From: an uncultured Sutterella sp. | GTDB taxonomy: Bacteria; Pseudomonadota; Gammaproteobacteria; Burkholderiales; Burkholderiaceae_F | Assembly: GCA_905202595.1 (NCBI GenBank) | Contig: CAJKSP010000006.1 | Location: 1-64,000, forward strand | DNA: 64,000 nt | Direction: 5' to 3' | Shown: piece after piece, positions 26,326-35,645 of the stretch | Layout of the letters: every line of letters starts with the position of its first letter | Position numbering within the stretch: position 1 is the first letter of the stretch | The notes under the pieces: model-generated | Seen by the model: only the letters and a program-made list of their open reading frames with translations | Told to the model about the DNA's origin: nothing | The model's database searches: none | Program-made: the position numbers and the translations under genes

Positions 26326-27480
26326 ATGCTGCTTTCCCTTTTCCGCGCGCTCTCTGAGAGCTGGTCCGCGTTCGGCGTCTTCAACTACCTGACGCTTCGA
26401 GCGCTGATGGCCTGCCTGACAGCGCTTGTCATCGGCTTTGCCTTCGGCCCTTGGATGATCCGAGAGCTCAAAAAGCTTCACTTCGGCCAAGCCGTGCGCA
26501 CGAACGGCCCCAAAACGCATCTGGTGAAGGACGGCACGCCCACGATGGGCGGCGTCCTCATTCTTTTCGCGATCGGCGTGTCGACGCTGCTCTGGGCGGA
26601 TCTCTCGAACCGCTTCATCTGGGCAGTGCTTCTGGTGCTTGTAGGCTATGGATGCATCGGCTGGATCGATGACTACCGAAAAGTCGTGCATCACAACCCC
26701 AAAGGCATGAGCGCGCGGGAGAAGTTCAGCTGGCAGTCCGTCATTGCGCTTGGCGTCGCTTTTTATTTGGCAATTGCGCTTTCCGTTGTGCCGGGCGGCT
26801 CGCTCGGCGATGCGCTGGCTGCATGGTACGACGCGCGCTTCCCGCTCGACATGAGCCCGAATCTGCACTTGCTCATTCCGTGCTTCAAGGACATTGCGCT
26901 GCCCTTTGGGCTCATCGGCTTCATGATCTTCACCTACGTCGTGATCGTCGGCTCGTCCAATGCCGTGAATCTGACGGACGGCCTTGACGGCCTGGCCATC
27001 CTGCCGACGGTGCTCGTCGGCGGCGCCCTCGGCATCTTCTGCTATGCAGCCGGCCGTCCCGACTTCGCGAGCTACCTCTTCATTCCATACATTCCCGGGG
27101 CGGGCGAGCTCGCCGTCATGATGGGCGCGCTTGTCGGCGCCGGCTTGGCGTTCCTTTGGTTCAATGCGCATCCTGCGCAGGTCTTCATGGGCGACGTCGG
27201 CGCGCTGGCGCTCGGCGGCTGCCTCGGCACGGTCGCCGTCATTGCCCGGCAGGAGCTGGTGCTCGCCGTCATGGGCGGGATCTTCGTCGTCGAGACGCTC
27301 TCCGTCATGATCCAGACCACGTACTTCCGGTTGTCGCACGGCAAGCGAGTCTTCCTGATGGCGCCGATTCATCACCATTTCGAGCTGAAGGGCTGGCAGG
27401 AGACGCAGGTGGTGACCCGCTTCTGGATCATTACGTTCATCCTCGTCCTCATCGGGCTCGCAACGCTCAAAATTCGCTGA
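26326..27480 (+). CDS. mraY: Phospho-MurNAc-pentapeptide translocase
   Basis: A 384-residue polytopic inner-membrane enzyme that makes lipid I from UDP-MurNAc-pentapeptide and undecaprenyl phosphate. Signatures include KDGTPTMGG, the Asp-rich GWIDDYRK, NAVNLTDGLDGL, FMGDVGALALGG and the His motif PIHHHFELKGW. About ten membrane helices. Length and motifs are canonical. Confidence 0.97.
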   Translation: MLLSLFRALSESWSAFGVFNYLTLRALMACLTALVIGFAFGPWMIRELKKLHFGQAVRTNGPKTHLVKDGTPTMGGVLILFAIGVSTLLWADLSNRFIWAVLLVLVGYGCIGWIDDYRKVVHHNPKGMSAREKFSWQSVIALGVAFYLAIALSVVPGGSLGDALAAWYDARFPLDMSPNLHLLIPCFKDIALPFGLIGFMIFTYVVIVGSSNAVNLTDGLDGLAILPTVLVGGALGIFCYAAGRPDFASYLFIPYIPGAGELAVMMGALVGAGLAFLWFNAHPAQVFMGDVGALALGGCLGTVAVIARQELVLAVMGGIFVVETLSVMIQTTYFRLSHGKRVFLMAPIHHHFELKGWQETQVVTRFWIITFILVLIGLATLKIR

Positions 27481-27552
27481 TGCCGCCTTCGCGGCGCCGT
27501 CAGAAGGCCGTTGGGGCGAAGCATTGCAGAAAGATAGGCAGAGTTTTTCATC

Positions 27553-29079
27553 ATGGCTCAGACAACTCAGCAAGAGAGCGCGCAGCGCGCGCTTGTAATC
27601 GGCCTCGGCGCTTCGGGGCTGGCCTCGATCGAGTACCTCCTGCAGCGCGGCTGGCGCGTTGAGGCAGCGGATACCCGCAGCGATCCGCCGGGAGCGGCCA
27701 AAGTGCGCGAAGCGCATCCCGAGGTGGCGCTTCATCTCGGCGGACTGCCAGCGGCGCTTGCAGACGGCAAGAGCCTTGTGGTGATGTCGCCGGGCATTTC
27801 GCCGCATTTCGGGGCCGCGGCGCCGCTCGTGGCGCGCGCCCGCAAGTCGGGCGTTGACGTGGCTGGCGAAATTGAGCTCTTTGCCCGAGAGCTGAAGCGC
27901 CTGCGCGAAGCATCGGGCTATGCGCCGAAGGTGATCGGCATTACGGGCACCAACGGCAAGACGACGACGACCTCGCTTACCGCGAAGATGTGCGCGGCGG
28001 CCGGCATGAAGACTGTGGCGGCCGGCAATATCGGCCCCAATGCCGTGACGGAGCTCCTCAAGGCCGAGGCGGCAGGCGCGCTGCCCGACTGCTGGGTGCT
28101 CGAGCTCTCGAGCTTCCAGCTCGATACGACATCGAGCCTCGTCTGCTGCGCGGCGGCGCTTCTGAACGTGACGGAAGACCACATCGACTGGCACGGCTCG
28201 ATGGACGCCTATGCGGCCGCCAAGCGGCGCATCTTCAGCGCATCGACGGTGCGCGTGCTCAATCGCGAGGATCCGCGCTCCATGGCGGCGGCCGAAGGCG
28301 TCGATCCGGCATTTGTCCGCACCTTCGGCGCTTCGGCGCCGAAGAAGCCGGGCGAGCTGGGACTTGTCGAAGCCGACGGCCTGCTTTGGCTTGCCGGCGT
28401 GCCGCCGCAGGGCGACGCGTCGTCGCTCTTCCCAGAAGCGGCGCCGAATGAGCCCGTGCGCTTCATGCCGGAGCGCGCGCTCAAAATCCGCGGTCGTCAC
28501 AATGCGATGAATGCGCTTGCGGCGACGGCGCTTGCCACGGCAGCCGGCGTGCCGCTTGCTGCGGCTCTTCGCGCTCTCGCGGTCTACGGCGGAGAGCCGC
28601 ATCGCGTGGCTTTTGTGCGAACAGTCGACGGCGTCGACTTCATCGACGACAGCAAGGGCACGAATGTCGGCGCGGTGATGGCGGCCGTGTCGGGTTTTGC
28701 TGCGCAGGGCCGCCGCATTCTCATCGTGCTCGGCGGCGACGGCAAGGGACAGGACTTCACGCCCCTTGCGCAGACGCTTAAGGGGGCGGCCGCCGCTGCG
28801 GCGGTGATCGGCCAGGATGCAGACAAGATCCTTGAGGCGATTGCGCCCGATCGCGAAGCCGGTCTCGAAACGGGAAAATGCACGACGCTTGAAGAGGCCG
28901 TCGACTGGCTTTGGGCTCGGCACCATCCGGGCGACGTGCTTCTGCTCTCGCCCGCCTGCGCCTCGTGGGACATGTTCAAGAACTATGCCGAGCGCAGCGC
29001 CAAGTTCGTGGCGCATGCGGCGAAGATTGCGGCCGACGTCGAAGGGCCGTCAGCCGCTCTCGGCGGGATGGACGCATGA
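27553..29079 (+). CDS. murD: UDP-MurNAc-L-Ala:D-Glu ligase
   Basis: A 508-residue ligase adding D-Glu. It has a Rossmann-like N-terminal domain (VIGLGASGLASIEYLL), the P-loop ITGTNGKTTTT, NIGPNAV and a C-terminal DDSKGTN substrate loop. Its stop overlaps the ftsW start as ATGA. Confidence 0.97.
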   Translation: MAQTTQQESAQRALVIGLGASGLASIEYLLQRGWRVEAADTRSDPPGAAKVREAHPEVALHLGGLPAALADGKSLVVMSPGISPHFGAAAPLVARARKSGVDVAGEIELFARELKRLREASGYAPKVIGITGTNGKTTTTSLTAKMCAAAGMKTVAAGNIGPNAVTELLKAEAAGALPDCWVLELSSFQLDTTSSLVCCAAALLNVTEDHIDWHGSMDAYAAAKRRIFSASTVRVLNREDPRSMAAAEGVDPAFVRTFGASAPKKPGELGLVEADGLLWLAGVPPQGDASSLFPEAAPNEPVRFMPERALKIRGRHNAMNALAATALATAAGVPLAAALRALAVYGGEPHRVAFVRTVDGVDFIDDSKGTNVGAVMAAVSGFAAQGRRILIVLGGDGKGQDFTPLAQTLKGAAAAAAVIGQDADKILEAIAPDREAGLETGKCTTLEEAVDWLWARHHPGDVLLLSPACASWDMFKNYAERSAKFVAHAAKIAADVEGPSAALGGMDA

Positions 29080-30251
29080 GCACGGCGGCGCGCGGCTGGG
29101 GCGGCCGGACGCTTGAGCGTCCGGTGGGGCTCAACTGGGAGGTGGTGGCGGCGGTGGCGTCGCTTTTGGCGCTGAGCATCGTCATGGTCTTTTCGGCCAC
29201 CTCGACCTTTGCCGGACCGGGCCGGCTTGAATCGGCCGGCATGAGCTACCTCTTCAGGCACCTCACGAGCATCGGCGTCGCGCTCTGCGCGGCGGCAGCC
29301 GTCTACCGCGTGCCGATGTCGTTCTGGTTCCGCTTTTCGAACTGGGCGGGCTTCGGCGCCATTGCGCTTCTGGCGGTCGTCCTCGTGCCGGGGATCGGCC
29401 ACTCCGTCAAAGGCGCGACGCGCTGGATAGGCGTCGGCGCGCTGAGCCTGCAGGTGTCGGAAGTCGTCAAGGTTGCCGTCCTCATCTTTGCGGCGGCCTT
29501 TACGGTGAAGAAGCAGGACTTCATGCATTCCTTCTCGAAGGGCTTCTTCCCGATGGCGATCGTCATGGTCTTCATCTCGGCCCTTCTCATGAAGGAGCCC
29601 GATCTCGGCGCGACGGTCGTGATCGCCTGCGAGATCATGGGCGTGCTCTTTCTCGGCGGCCTGTCGATGGCCATCTTCATTTCGGTTGCGGGAGTCGTCG
29701 CGCTCTTCGTCGCCTGGATGATCGTCGACACGCCGTGGCGCCTCGGGCGATTTTTCGCCTATCTCAATCCGTGGTCCGACGAATATGTTCTCGGACAGGC
29801 CTATCAGCTTTCGCACTCCCTCATTGCCTTCGGGCGAGGTGAGATCTTCGGCGTCGGGCTGGGCGGCAGCGTGGAAAAGCTCAACTATCTGCCGGAAGCG
29901 CACACGGACTTCATCATGGCCGTCATTGCCGAAGAGATGGGCTTCTGCGGTGTTATGCTTACGCTTTTCCTCTTTTATTGGCTCATCCGCAGGGCGTTTG
30001 AGATCGGCCGTCAGGCCGTGAAGCTCGAGCGGCCCTTTCAGGGGCTCGTCGCACAGGGCATCGGGCTCTGGTTCGGCGTGCAGGCCGTGATCAACGTAGG
30101 CGTGGCAAGCGGCGCGCTGCCGACGAAGGGGCTGACGTTGCCCTTCGTCAGCTACGGCGGTTCGGCGCTTCTCTCCTCGCTCGTTGCAGTGGGGCTGCTG
30201 CTGCGGGTGGACAAGGAAAACAAGATTCTGATGCGCGGAGGCCAAGTATGA
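29076..30251 (+). CDS. ftsW: Septal peptidoglycan glycosyltransferase FtsW
   Basis: A 391-residue SEDS-family polytopic membrane protein that polymerises lipid II at the septum together with FtsI. The start ATG overlaps the murD stop by 4 nt. About ten membrane helices; motifs include KGATRWI, KEPDLGATVV, and the C-terminal TDFIMAVIAEEMG and LPFVSYGGSALL. It overlaps murG by ATGA. Confidence 0.96.
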   Translation: MSTAARGWGGRTLERPVGLNWEVVAAVASLLALSIVMVFSATSTFAGPGRLESAGMSYLFRHLTSIGVALCAAAAVYRVPMSFWFRFSNWAGFGAIALLAVVLVPGIGHSVKGATRWIGVGALSLQVSEVVKVAVLIFAAAFTVKKQDFMHSFSKGFFPMAIVMVFISALLMKEPDLGATVVIACEIMGVLFLGGLSMAIFISVAGVVALFVAWMIVDTPWRLGRFFAYLNPWSDEYVLGQAYQLSHSLIAFGRGEIFGVGLGGSVEKLNYLPEAHTDFIMAVIAEEMGFCGVMLTLFLFYWLIRRAFEIGRQAVKLERPFQGLVAQGIGLWFGVQAVINVGVASGALPTKGLTLPFVSYGGSALLSSLVAVGLLLRVDKENKILMRGGQV

Positions 30252-31417
30252 CGGCATCGACGCCCACCCCCGAAAAGAAGCATTTGGTCATTGCGGCCGC
30301 CGGCACAGGCGGCCATGTCATGCCCGGCTTGGCCGTGGCGGCAGTCATGAAGGCCCGCGGCTGGAAGATCTCCTGGATCGGCACGACGACCGGCATGGAA
30401 GGCGGGCTCGTCTCGAAGCGCGGCATCGACTTCCGGGGACTCAATTTTCAAGGCATGCGCGGCCGCGGCCTCGTGAAGCTCGTCGTCGGCGGCTTCAAGC
30501 TGCTCGGCGCCATCTGGCGCGCCCGCGCCTGGATGAAGGAGCTGCATCCCGATGCCGTCTTCTCCACGGGCGGGTATGTCGCCGTGCCCGTGGGCTACGC
30601 GGCGCAGACGCTGCGGCGCCCCATCATCCTTATGAACTGCGATGCGGATCTGCTCATGAGCACCAATACGCTCATGCCCTTCTGCGATGCGCTCGCCTGC
30701 GGCTTTGCCGGCGGCGCCCGCACCTTCGCGGGCGAGAAGGGCCGCACGACCGGCAATCCGGTGAGAGCCGAAATCGCTGCGCTGCCGCCGCCGGCCGAGC
30801 GCTTTGCCGGCCGCACCGGACCGATCCGCGTCTTCGTCTTCGGCGGCAGCCTCGGCGCCCAAGTGCTTAACGACGTCATCCCCGAGGCGCTCTCTAAAAT
30901 CCCGGCGGACCGCCGCCCTCTGGTGCTCCATCAGACGGGGCGCAATCGCGACGACGCAGTGCGCGCCCGCTACAAGGCGCTGGGCGTCGACGCCAAGGTT
31001 GTTCCCTTCATCGACGACATGGCGAAGTGCTATCGGGAAAGCGATCTCGTGATCTGCCGCGCCGGCGCCACGAGCGCTTCTGAAATCTGCGCCGCCGGCG
31101 CTGCGGCGGTGCTGGTGCCCTTCATTGCAAAGACGACGAAGCATCAGCTCGGCAACGCCAAGTATCTTGCCGACCGCGGTGCGGCCATCCTGGTCGAGCA
31201 GAAGGACTTTACGGTCGAGAAGGCCGCGGAGCTGCTTGAAAAGACCGATCGCGCCGAGCTCCTTCGCATCGCAGAGGCGGCCCGCTCGATTGCGGCGCCC
31301 CGCGCCGCTGAAGCTGTGGCCGATTTGATTGAAGACGTCGTGCGGCGCCGTGCAGGCCTGCCACCGCTTCATGACGACAAGGCGCAGCAGCCGACAGCGG
31401 CTGACGCCGGCCGCTGA
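30248..31417 (+). CDS. murG: Lipid II synthase (GlcNAc transferase)
   Basis: A 389-residue GT28 enzyme at the inner face of the membrane converting lipid I to lipid II. GTGGHVMPGLAVA and FGGSLGAQVLND are the donor/acceptor Gly-rich loops; CRAGATSASEI matches the C-terminal UDP-GlcNAc site. It has an Ala/Gln-rich tail of some 20 residues. Translation is coupled to ftsW by overlap. Confidence 0.97.
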   Translation: MTASTPTPEKKHLVIAAAGTGGHVMPGLAVAAVMKARGWKISWIGTTTGMEGGLVSKRGIDFRGLNFQGMRGRGLVKLVVGGFKLLGAIWRARAWMKELHPDAVFSTGGYVAVPVGYAAQTLRRPIILMNCDADLLMSTNTLMPFCDALACGFAGGARTFAGEKGRTTGNPVRAEIAALPPPAERFAGRTGPIRVFVFGGSLGAQVLNDVIPEALSKIPADRRPLVLHQTGRNRDDAVRARYKALGVDAKVVPFIDDMAKCYRESDLVICRAGATSASEICAAGAAAVLVPFIAKTTKHQLGNAKYLADRGAAILVEQKDFTVEKAAELLEKTDRAELLRIAEAARSIAAPRAAEAVADLIEDVVRRRAGLPPLHDDKAQQPTAADAGR

Positions 31418-31506
31418 CCGCTGCGTGCGGCCAGCCGCAGCCATTCAACCCTTCTTCCCCAATCTAGTCGGAGCTTTCCGAACTTCAAGCGCATTAGGAG
31501 AGAGGC

Positions 31507-32907
31507 GTGATCAAGTTTCTCGTCAATCACCTGCATTTCGTAGGCATCGGCGGCGCCGGCATGAGCGGCATCGCTGAAGTGCTCCTCAATCTGGGCTATG
31601 TGGTGAGCGGCTCGGATCTGCAGCACACGGCTGTGACCGACCGGCTGCAGCAGCTCGGCGCCCGCATTGCTTACGGGCACGACAAAAAGAACATCCGCGG
31701 CGCGGACGCCGTCGTGATTTCATCGGCCGTCAAGGCCGACAATCCTGAGGTGATCGCGGCGCGCGAGCTCGGCATTCCTGTCGTGCCTCGAGCGGTGATG
31801 CTCGCCGAGCTGATGAGGCTGCGGCGCGGTATCGCCATTGCGGGCGCGCACGGCAAGACCACGACGACCTCGCTCGTGACGGCCCTTCTTGCCGCCGGCG
31901 GCCTCGATCCGACCTTCGTCATCGGCGGCAAGCTCAACAGCGCCGGCGCGAATGCGCGCCTCGGCACGGGCGAGTTTCTGGTGGCCGAAGCCGACGAATC
32001 CGATGCGTCCTTTCTCAACCTCACGCCTGTCATCTCGGTCGTCACCAACATCGACGAAGACCATATGGACACTTATGGGCACGACTTTGAGCGGCTCAAA
32101 AGCGCTTTTGTGGACTTCCTCGAGCGGCTGCCCTTCTACGGCGTTGCAATTCTCTGCATGGACGACGAGAACGTGCGCTCGATTCGGCCGCGCGTGACGA
32201 AGCCTGTTGTGGGCTACGGGCTTTCGCCCGAGGCTGCCGTGCGGGCCATCGACGTGAAGGCCGTCGGCACGCGCATGAGCTATACAGTGCTGCGCCCCGA
32301 CCATCCGCCGCTTCCGGTCGTGCTGAATCTGCCGGGCGTGCACAATGTGCGCAATTCGCTCGCGGCCATTGCCGTGGCGACGCTCGTCGGCGTGTCCGAC
32401 GAGGCGATCAAGAAGGGCCTTGCCGAATTTACGGGCGTCGGCCGCCGCTTCGCGCAGTACGGCGACATTCCGATCAAAGCGGCTGACGGCTCGATCCGCG
32501 GCACATACACCCTCATCGACGACTACGGCCATCACCCGCATGAAATGGCGGCGACGCTGGCCGCCATCCGAGGCGCCTGGCCCAGCCGGCGCATCGTGGT
32601 TGCCTTCCAGCCGCACCGCTACACGCGCACCCGCGACTGCTTCGACATGTTTGTGAAAGTGCTCGAGGACGTCGACGGCCTGGTGCTCGCGAACGTCTAC
32701 CCTGCCGGCGAGGCGCCGATCGAAGGCGCGGACAGCGAGCATCTGGCGGCCGCCATCGCGCGCGACGGCAAGTGCGAGCCGCTGGTGGTCGACGTTGAGG
32801 ACGTTCCCGAGGCGCTTTCAAAGATCGTCGAGCCCGGCGACATTGTCGTCACGATGGGCGCGGGCTCGATTGGACGCGTAGCGCCGCAGCTTGCCGGCCG
32901 GCGCTGA
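31507..32907 (+). CDS. murC: UDP-MurNAc:L-Ala ligase
   Basis: A 466-residue ligase starting the stem peptide. It begins with GTG at 31507 (MIKFLVNHLHFVGIGGAGMSGIA) behind GGAGAGAGG. P-loop IAGAHGKTTTT, EADESDASFL and the C-terminal DDYGHHPHE are all canonical. No murB follows, so UDP-MurNAc for this enzyme must come from a MurB encoded elsewhere. Confidence 0.97.
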   Translation: MIKFLVNHLHFVGIGGAGMSGIAEVLLNLGYVVSGSDLQHTAVTDRLQQLGARIAYGHDKKNIRGADAVVISSAVKADNPEVIAARELGIPVVPRAVMLAELMRLRRGIAIAGAHGKTTTTSLVTALLAAGGLDPTFVIGGKLNSAGANARLGTGEFLVAEADESDASFLNLTPVISVVTNIDEDHMDTYGHDFERLKSAFVDFLERLPFYGVAILCMDDENVRSIRPRVTKPVVGYGLSPEAAVRAIDVKAVGTRMSYTVLRPDHPPLPVVLNLPGVHNVRNSLAAIAVATLVGVSDEAIKKGLAEFTGVGRRFAQYGDIPIKAADGSIRGTYTLIDDYGHHPHEMAATLAAIRGAWPSRRIVVAFQPHRYTRTRDCFDMFVKVLEDVDGLVLANVYPAGEAPIEGADSEHLAAAIARDGKCEPLVVDVEDVPEALSKIVEPGDIVVTMGAGSIGRVAPQLAGRR

Positions 32908-32968
32908 AGCCGGCTTCAGAGAACACATCCGCCGCTGCGCCGAGACGCAGCGGCGCCAACCAGGCGCC
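32904..32968 (+). other. Three short hairpins between murC and ddl
   Basis: CTGAAGCCGGCTTCAG (32904-32919) covers the murC stop; GCCGCTGCG...CGCAGCGGC spans 32931-32954; GGCGCC-AACCA-GGCGCC (32952-32968) overlaps the second and cannot form with it in full. No U-tract. Confidence 0.45.
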
Positions 32969-33012
32969 GGCAGAGCATCGGCTTCGGGCGCCGACAGGAA
33001 AAGGAATTCATC

Positions 33013-33966
33013 ATGGCTCAGAACGAGCAGGACCGCCGTCCGCAGCGCATTGTGGTCTTCATGGGCGGCATCTCCCACGAACGAGAAGTCTCTCTTATGT
33101 CCGGAAAGGGCGTCTGCGAAGCGCTCCGCTCGAAGGGCTTCGACGTGACGCCTTTCGATCCGGCGACGGATGCCGTGGAAATGCTTGAAGAGGGCAAGTT
33201 TGACGCAGCTTTCAATGCGCTGCACGGCAAGCTCGGCGAAGACGGTTCGATCCAGGGGCTCTGCAACTGCCTGGGTCTGCCCTATACAGGACCGGGCGTC
33301 GAAGCGTCGGCCGTCGCAATGGACAAGGAGCTCACGAAGATCGTCTGGCGCGCCGCCGGCGTGCCGGTGCCGGAAGGCGTGCGGCTGTCGAGCCGGCCGG
33401 AACGGCCGGCGGTCGAAGCGCTTGCCGCGCGCTTTGCAAAGACGGGCTTTGTCGTGAAGCCCGACCGCGACGGCAGCTCCATCGGCGTGACGAAGGTGCT
33501 GGCCGAAGACGCATCGGCCGATGCGCTGGAAGCGGCGCTGGAGCTCGCCTTCAGCCAGGGCGAAGGCGCTTTGGTCGAAGAGTACATTCACGGCCGCGAG
33601 TTCACGATCGCCCTCATTGACGGCAAGGCGCTGCCTGTCATTGAAATTCAGGCGCCGGAAGGCAGCTACGACTTTCAGAACAAGTACTACACCGACGTCA
33701 CGAAGTACGTCTGCCCGGCAGAGCTGCCAGAGCAGGCATCGGCGGCGCTTCGCGCCGCCTGCGAGCTCGCCTATCGTGCGCTCGGCTGCCGCGGCTGGGC
33801 TCGGGTCGATGCGCTGATGCGTCCAGACGGCCGCTTTGCGCTTCTCGAAATCAATACGGCGCCCGGCATGACGCCGCATTCGCTCGTGCCGATGGCTGCC
33901 CGCGCCGTCGGCATGGACTATGCCTCGCTCTGCGAGGCGCTTCTGAAGCTCGCCTGCGTCGACTGA
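33013..33966 (+). CDS. ddl: D-alanine-D-alanine ligase
   Basis: A 317-residue ATP-grasp enzyme making the D-Ala-D-Ala dipeptide used by MurF. GGISHEREVSLMSG, the HGKLGEDGSIQGL loop, EEYIHGREFT and LEINTAPGMTPHSL are typical of DdlB-type enzymes. GGAAAAGGAATTC precedes the ATG. Confidence 0.96.
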   Translation: MAQNEQDRRPQRIVVFMGGISHEREVSLMSGKGVCEALRSKGFDVTPFDPATDAVEMLEEGKFDAAFNALHGKLGEDGSIQGLCNCLGLPYTGPGVEASAVAMDKELTKIVWRAAGVPVPEGVRLSSRPERPAVEALAARFAKTGFVVKPDRDGSSIGVTKVLAEDASADALEAALELAFSQGEGALVEEYIHGREFTIALIDGKALPVIEIQAPEGSYDFQNKYYTDVTKYVCPAELPEQASAALRAACELAYRALGCRGWARVDALMRPDGRFALLEINTAPGMTPHSLVPMAARAVGMDYASLCEALLKLACVD

Positions 33967-33987
33967 TGCGAGCTAGAGCGGTACATC

Positions 33988-35550
33988 GTGTCTGAGGAGC
34001 GCAAACCTGAAGAACGTGCAGCGGACGCAGCCCCCGAAGGGGCTGCGGGGGGCTTCGTGCGCGCCTTGCTGCGGATTTTCCGCCGCCGGCAGCCTGCGGC
34101 GCCTGCGCCGGCAGAGCCTGCGCTCGCTCAGGTCTCAGCGGAGGAAGACGGCGCAGACAGCGCGCAGAAGATGCGCGCTCAGCCTGATGAGAATGGCCAT
34201 ATCGAGCCCACCATCGGCCGCTATGAGTCAGCCGCTGAGAGCGATGACGCTTGGGAAGGCGCGCCGCTGCCGAAGGATGCGCGGCTTTCCATTGACGGCG
34301 AGGGCAAAGGCGCCGCCGGCCTCCCGATGGCTTTGCCCGGCGCCAGTGCGGCGGAGGCGTCGGATGAAGGCGCAGCGCCCCTTTCCGAAGAGAGAAGCGC
34401 GCGCCGTCGGCGCTTTCCCTGGAAGGCGGCGGCCGAGACATGCGTCGTCTTCTTGGTGGCGGCAGGCGCCTGGTGGGGCGCCGACCGCATCGCCGCGCTG
34501 CCGTACTTCAACCTCGAGCGCCTCGAAATGAAGGGCGACACGGCCAAAGTGCCGCTGGCGCGGCTCAAGGATGCCGTTGAAGGCGCCGTCACCGGCAACT
34601 ACTTTTCGGCGGATTTGGATCAGGTGCGCGCCGCTGCCGAGACGGTCCCCTGGGTGAAGCGCGCCTTTGTGCGCCGCCTGTGGCCGAACGGATTGGAAGT
34701 GACGGTCGATGTCTACCATGCGATGGCCGTCTACGAGGACGGCAGGCTGGTGAGCACGGAGGGCGTGCTCTTTTCTGCCAACCCGGAAGAGGGCGCGGAG
34801 GCAGTGGATCTGCCCAATTTCTACGGCGCGCCTTCGCAGGTGAACAACATCGCGCGCCACTACAAGATTTTCAGCGCTGCTGCTGCGGCGATTCCAGCCA
34901 AGATCACGGATGTGACGCTTTCGGACCGCGGCGCCTGGACGCTGGTGATGGCGAGCAGCGACATCCCGCCGACCAAAGTCGAGCTCGGCCGCGATGATGC
35001 CGATGAGGACTCGTCCTCTGAAGCGGCATCCGGCGGCGGAGCGGCCGAGGCGGCCTCATCAGCCTCTTCCGCGGCGTCTGCGCTTTTTGATGCCGCCGAG
35101 TCGCTTTTCAAGGGCGGGGAGCCGGCCAAGGCAGACGGCGGACAGGCGTTCGAGCCGCAGTGTCTGAGCGCGAAGCGCTTTGCTGCCGTCGTCGCTGCGT
35201 ATCCTCTCGTGGAGTCGGTGCTCAAGGGACCGCCTTCATCGATTGATGCGCGCTATCGCCGAGGCTTTGCCGCGGGACTTGTCGACCGGAAGGCCGTTGC
35301 CGCCTGGCGCGAAGAAATGGCGGCCAAGCGGGCTGCGGCGCCGCCTGCTCCGGCGATTGCGCCGATGGTGGCCGACGAGCCGGCCGATGCGGCCGACGAG
35401 GCTGCCGAAGGAGATCGCTCCGGCATTGAGGACGGAGCCGGCGCTCAGGGCGCCGCGAAGTCTGCGCCGGCCGGCGAGGACAATTCAGCCGGTTCGGACG
35501 ACTCCGACGATCAGGCCGATGCGGCAGCGATCGAAAGCGACGCATCCTGA
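33988..35550 (+). CDS. ftsQ: Cell division protein FtsQ, enlarged
   Basis: A 520-residue bitopic divisome protein, about twice the usual 250-280. It starts with GTG. Order: a cytoplasmic N-terminus of about 145 residues rich in Ala and acidic residues; a membrane helix (about 147-168); a POTRA domain (about 172-243, PYFNLERLEMKGD to WPNGLEVTVDVY); and a beta domain (244-333). That domain is interrupted by a 57-residue Ser/Ala/Gly/acidic insert (about 336-392) before its last strands (394-432, AKRFAAVVAAYPLV...IDARYRRGFA). An Ala/Asp/Glu-rich tail of about 88 residues ends the protein. Identity rests on the POTRA/beta core and on its place between ddl and ftsA. Confidence 0.9.
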   Translation: MSEERKPEERAADAAPEGAAGGFVRALLRIFRRRQPAAPAPAEPALAQVSAEEDGADSAQKMRAQPDENGHIEPTIGRYESAAESDDAWEGAPLPKDARLSIDGEGKGAAGLPMALPGASAAEASDEGAAPLSEERSARRRRFPWKAAAETCVVFLVAAGAWWGADRIAALPYFNLERLEMKGDTAKVPLARLKDAVEGAVTGNYFSADLDQVRAAAETVPWVKRAFVRRLWPNGLEVTVDVYHAMAVYEDGRLVSTEGVLFSANPEEGAEAVDLPNFYGAPSQVNNIARHYKIFSAAAAAIPAKITDVTLSDRGAWTLVMASSDIPPTKVELGRDDADEDSSSEAASGGGAAEAASSASSAASALFDAAESLFKGGEPAKADGGQAFEPQCLSAKRFAAVVAAYPLVESVLKGPPSSIDARYRRGFAAGLVDRKAVAAWREEMAAKRAAAPPAPAIAPMVADEPADAADEAAEGDRSGIEDGAGAQGAAKSAPAGEDNSAGSDDSDDQADAAAIESDAS

Positions 35551-35645
35551 CGCGGCGCCATCGGATAATGTGAGGCCGCGGTCTGAGAGGCTGCGGCAGA
35601 ACAAGAAAACAGGCGCGAACGGGCGCCGAGGCAGTTGGAAGCGGC

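Noticed and set aside
26239..29016. 925-codon antisense frame across mraY-murD
   Set aside because: It spans two certain genes and an intergenic gap. Its composition (His/Arg/Glu-rich) is typical of antisense translation in GC-rich DNA.
31418..33012. A murB gene between murC and ddl
   Set aside because: The gap holds only hairpins, and both neighbours are complete. MurB must be encoded elsewhere.
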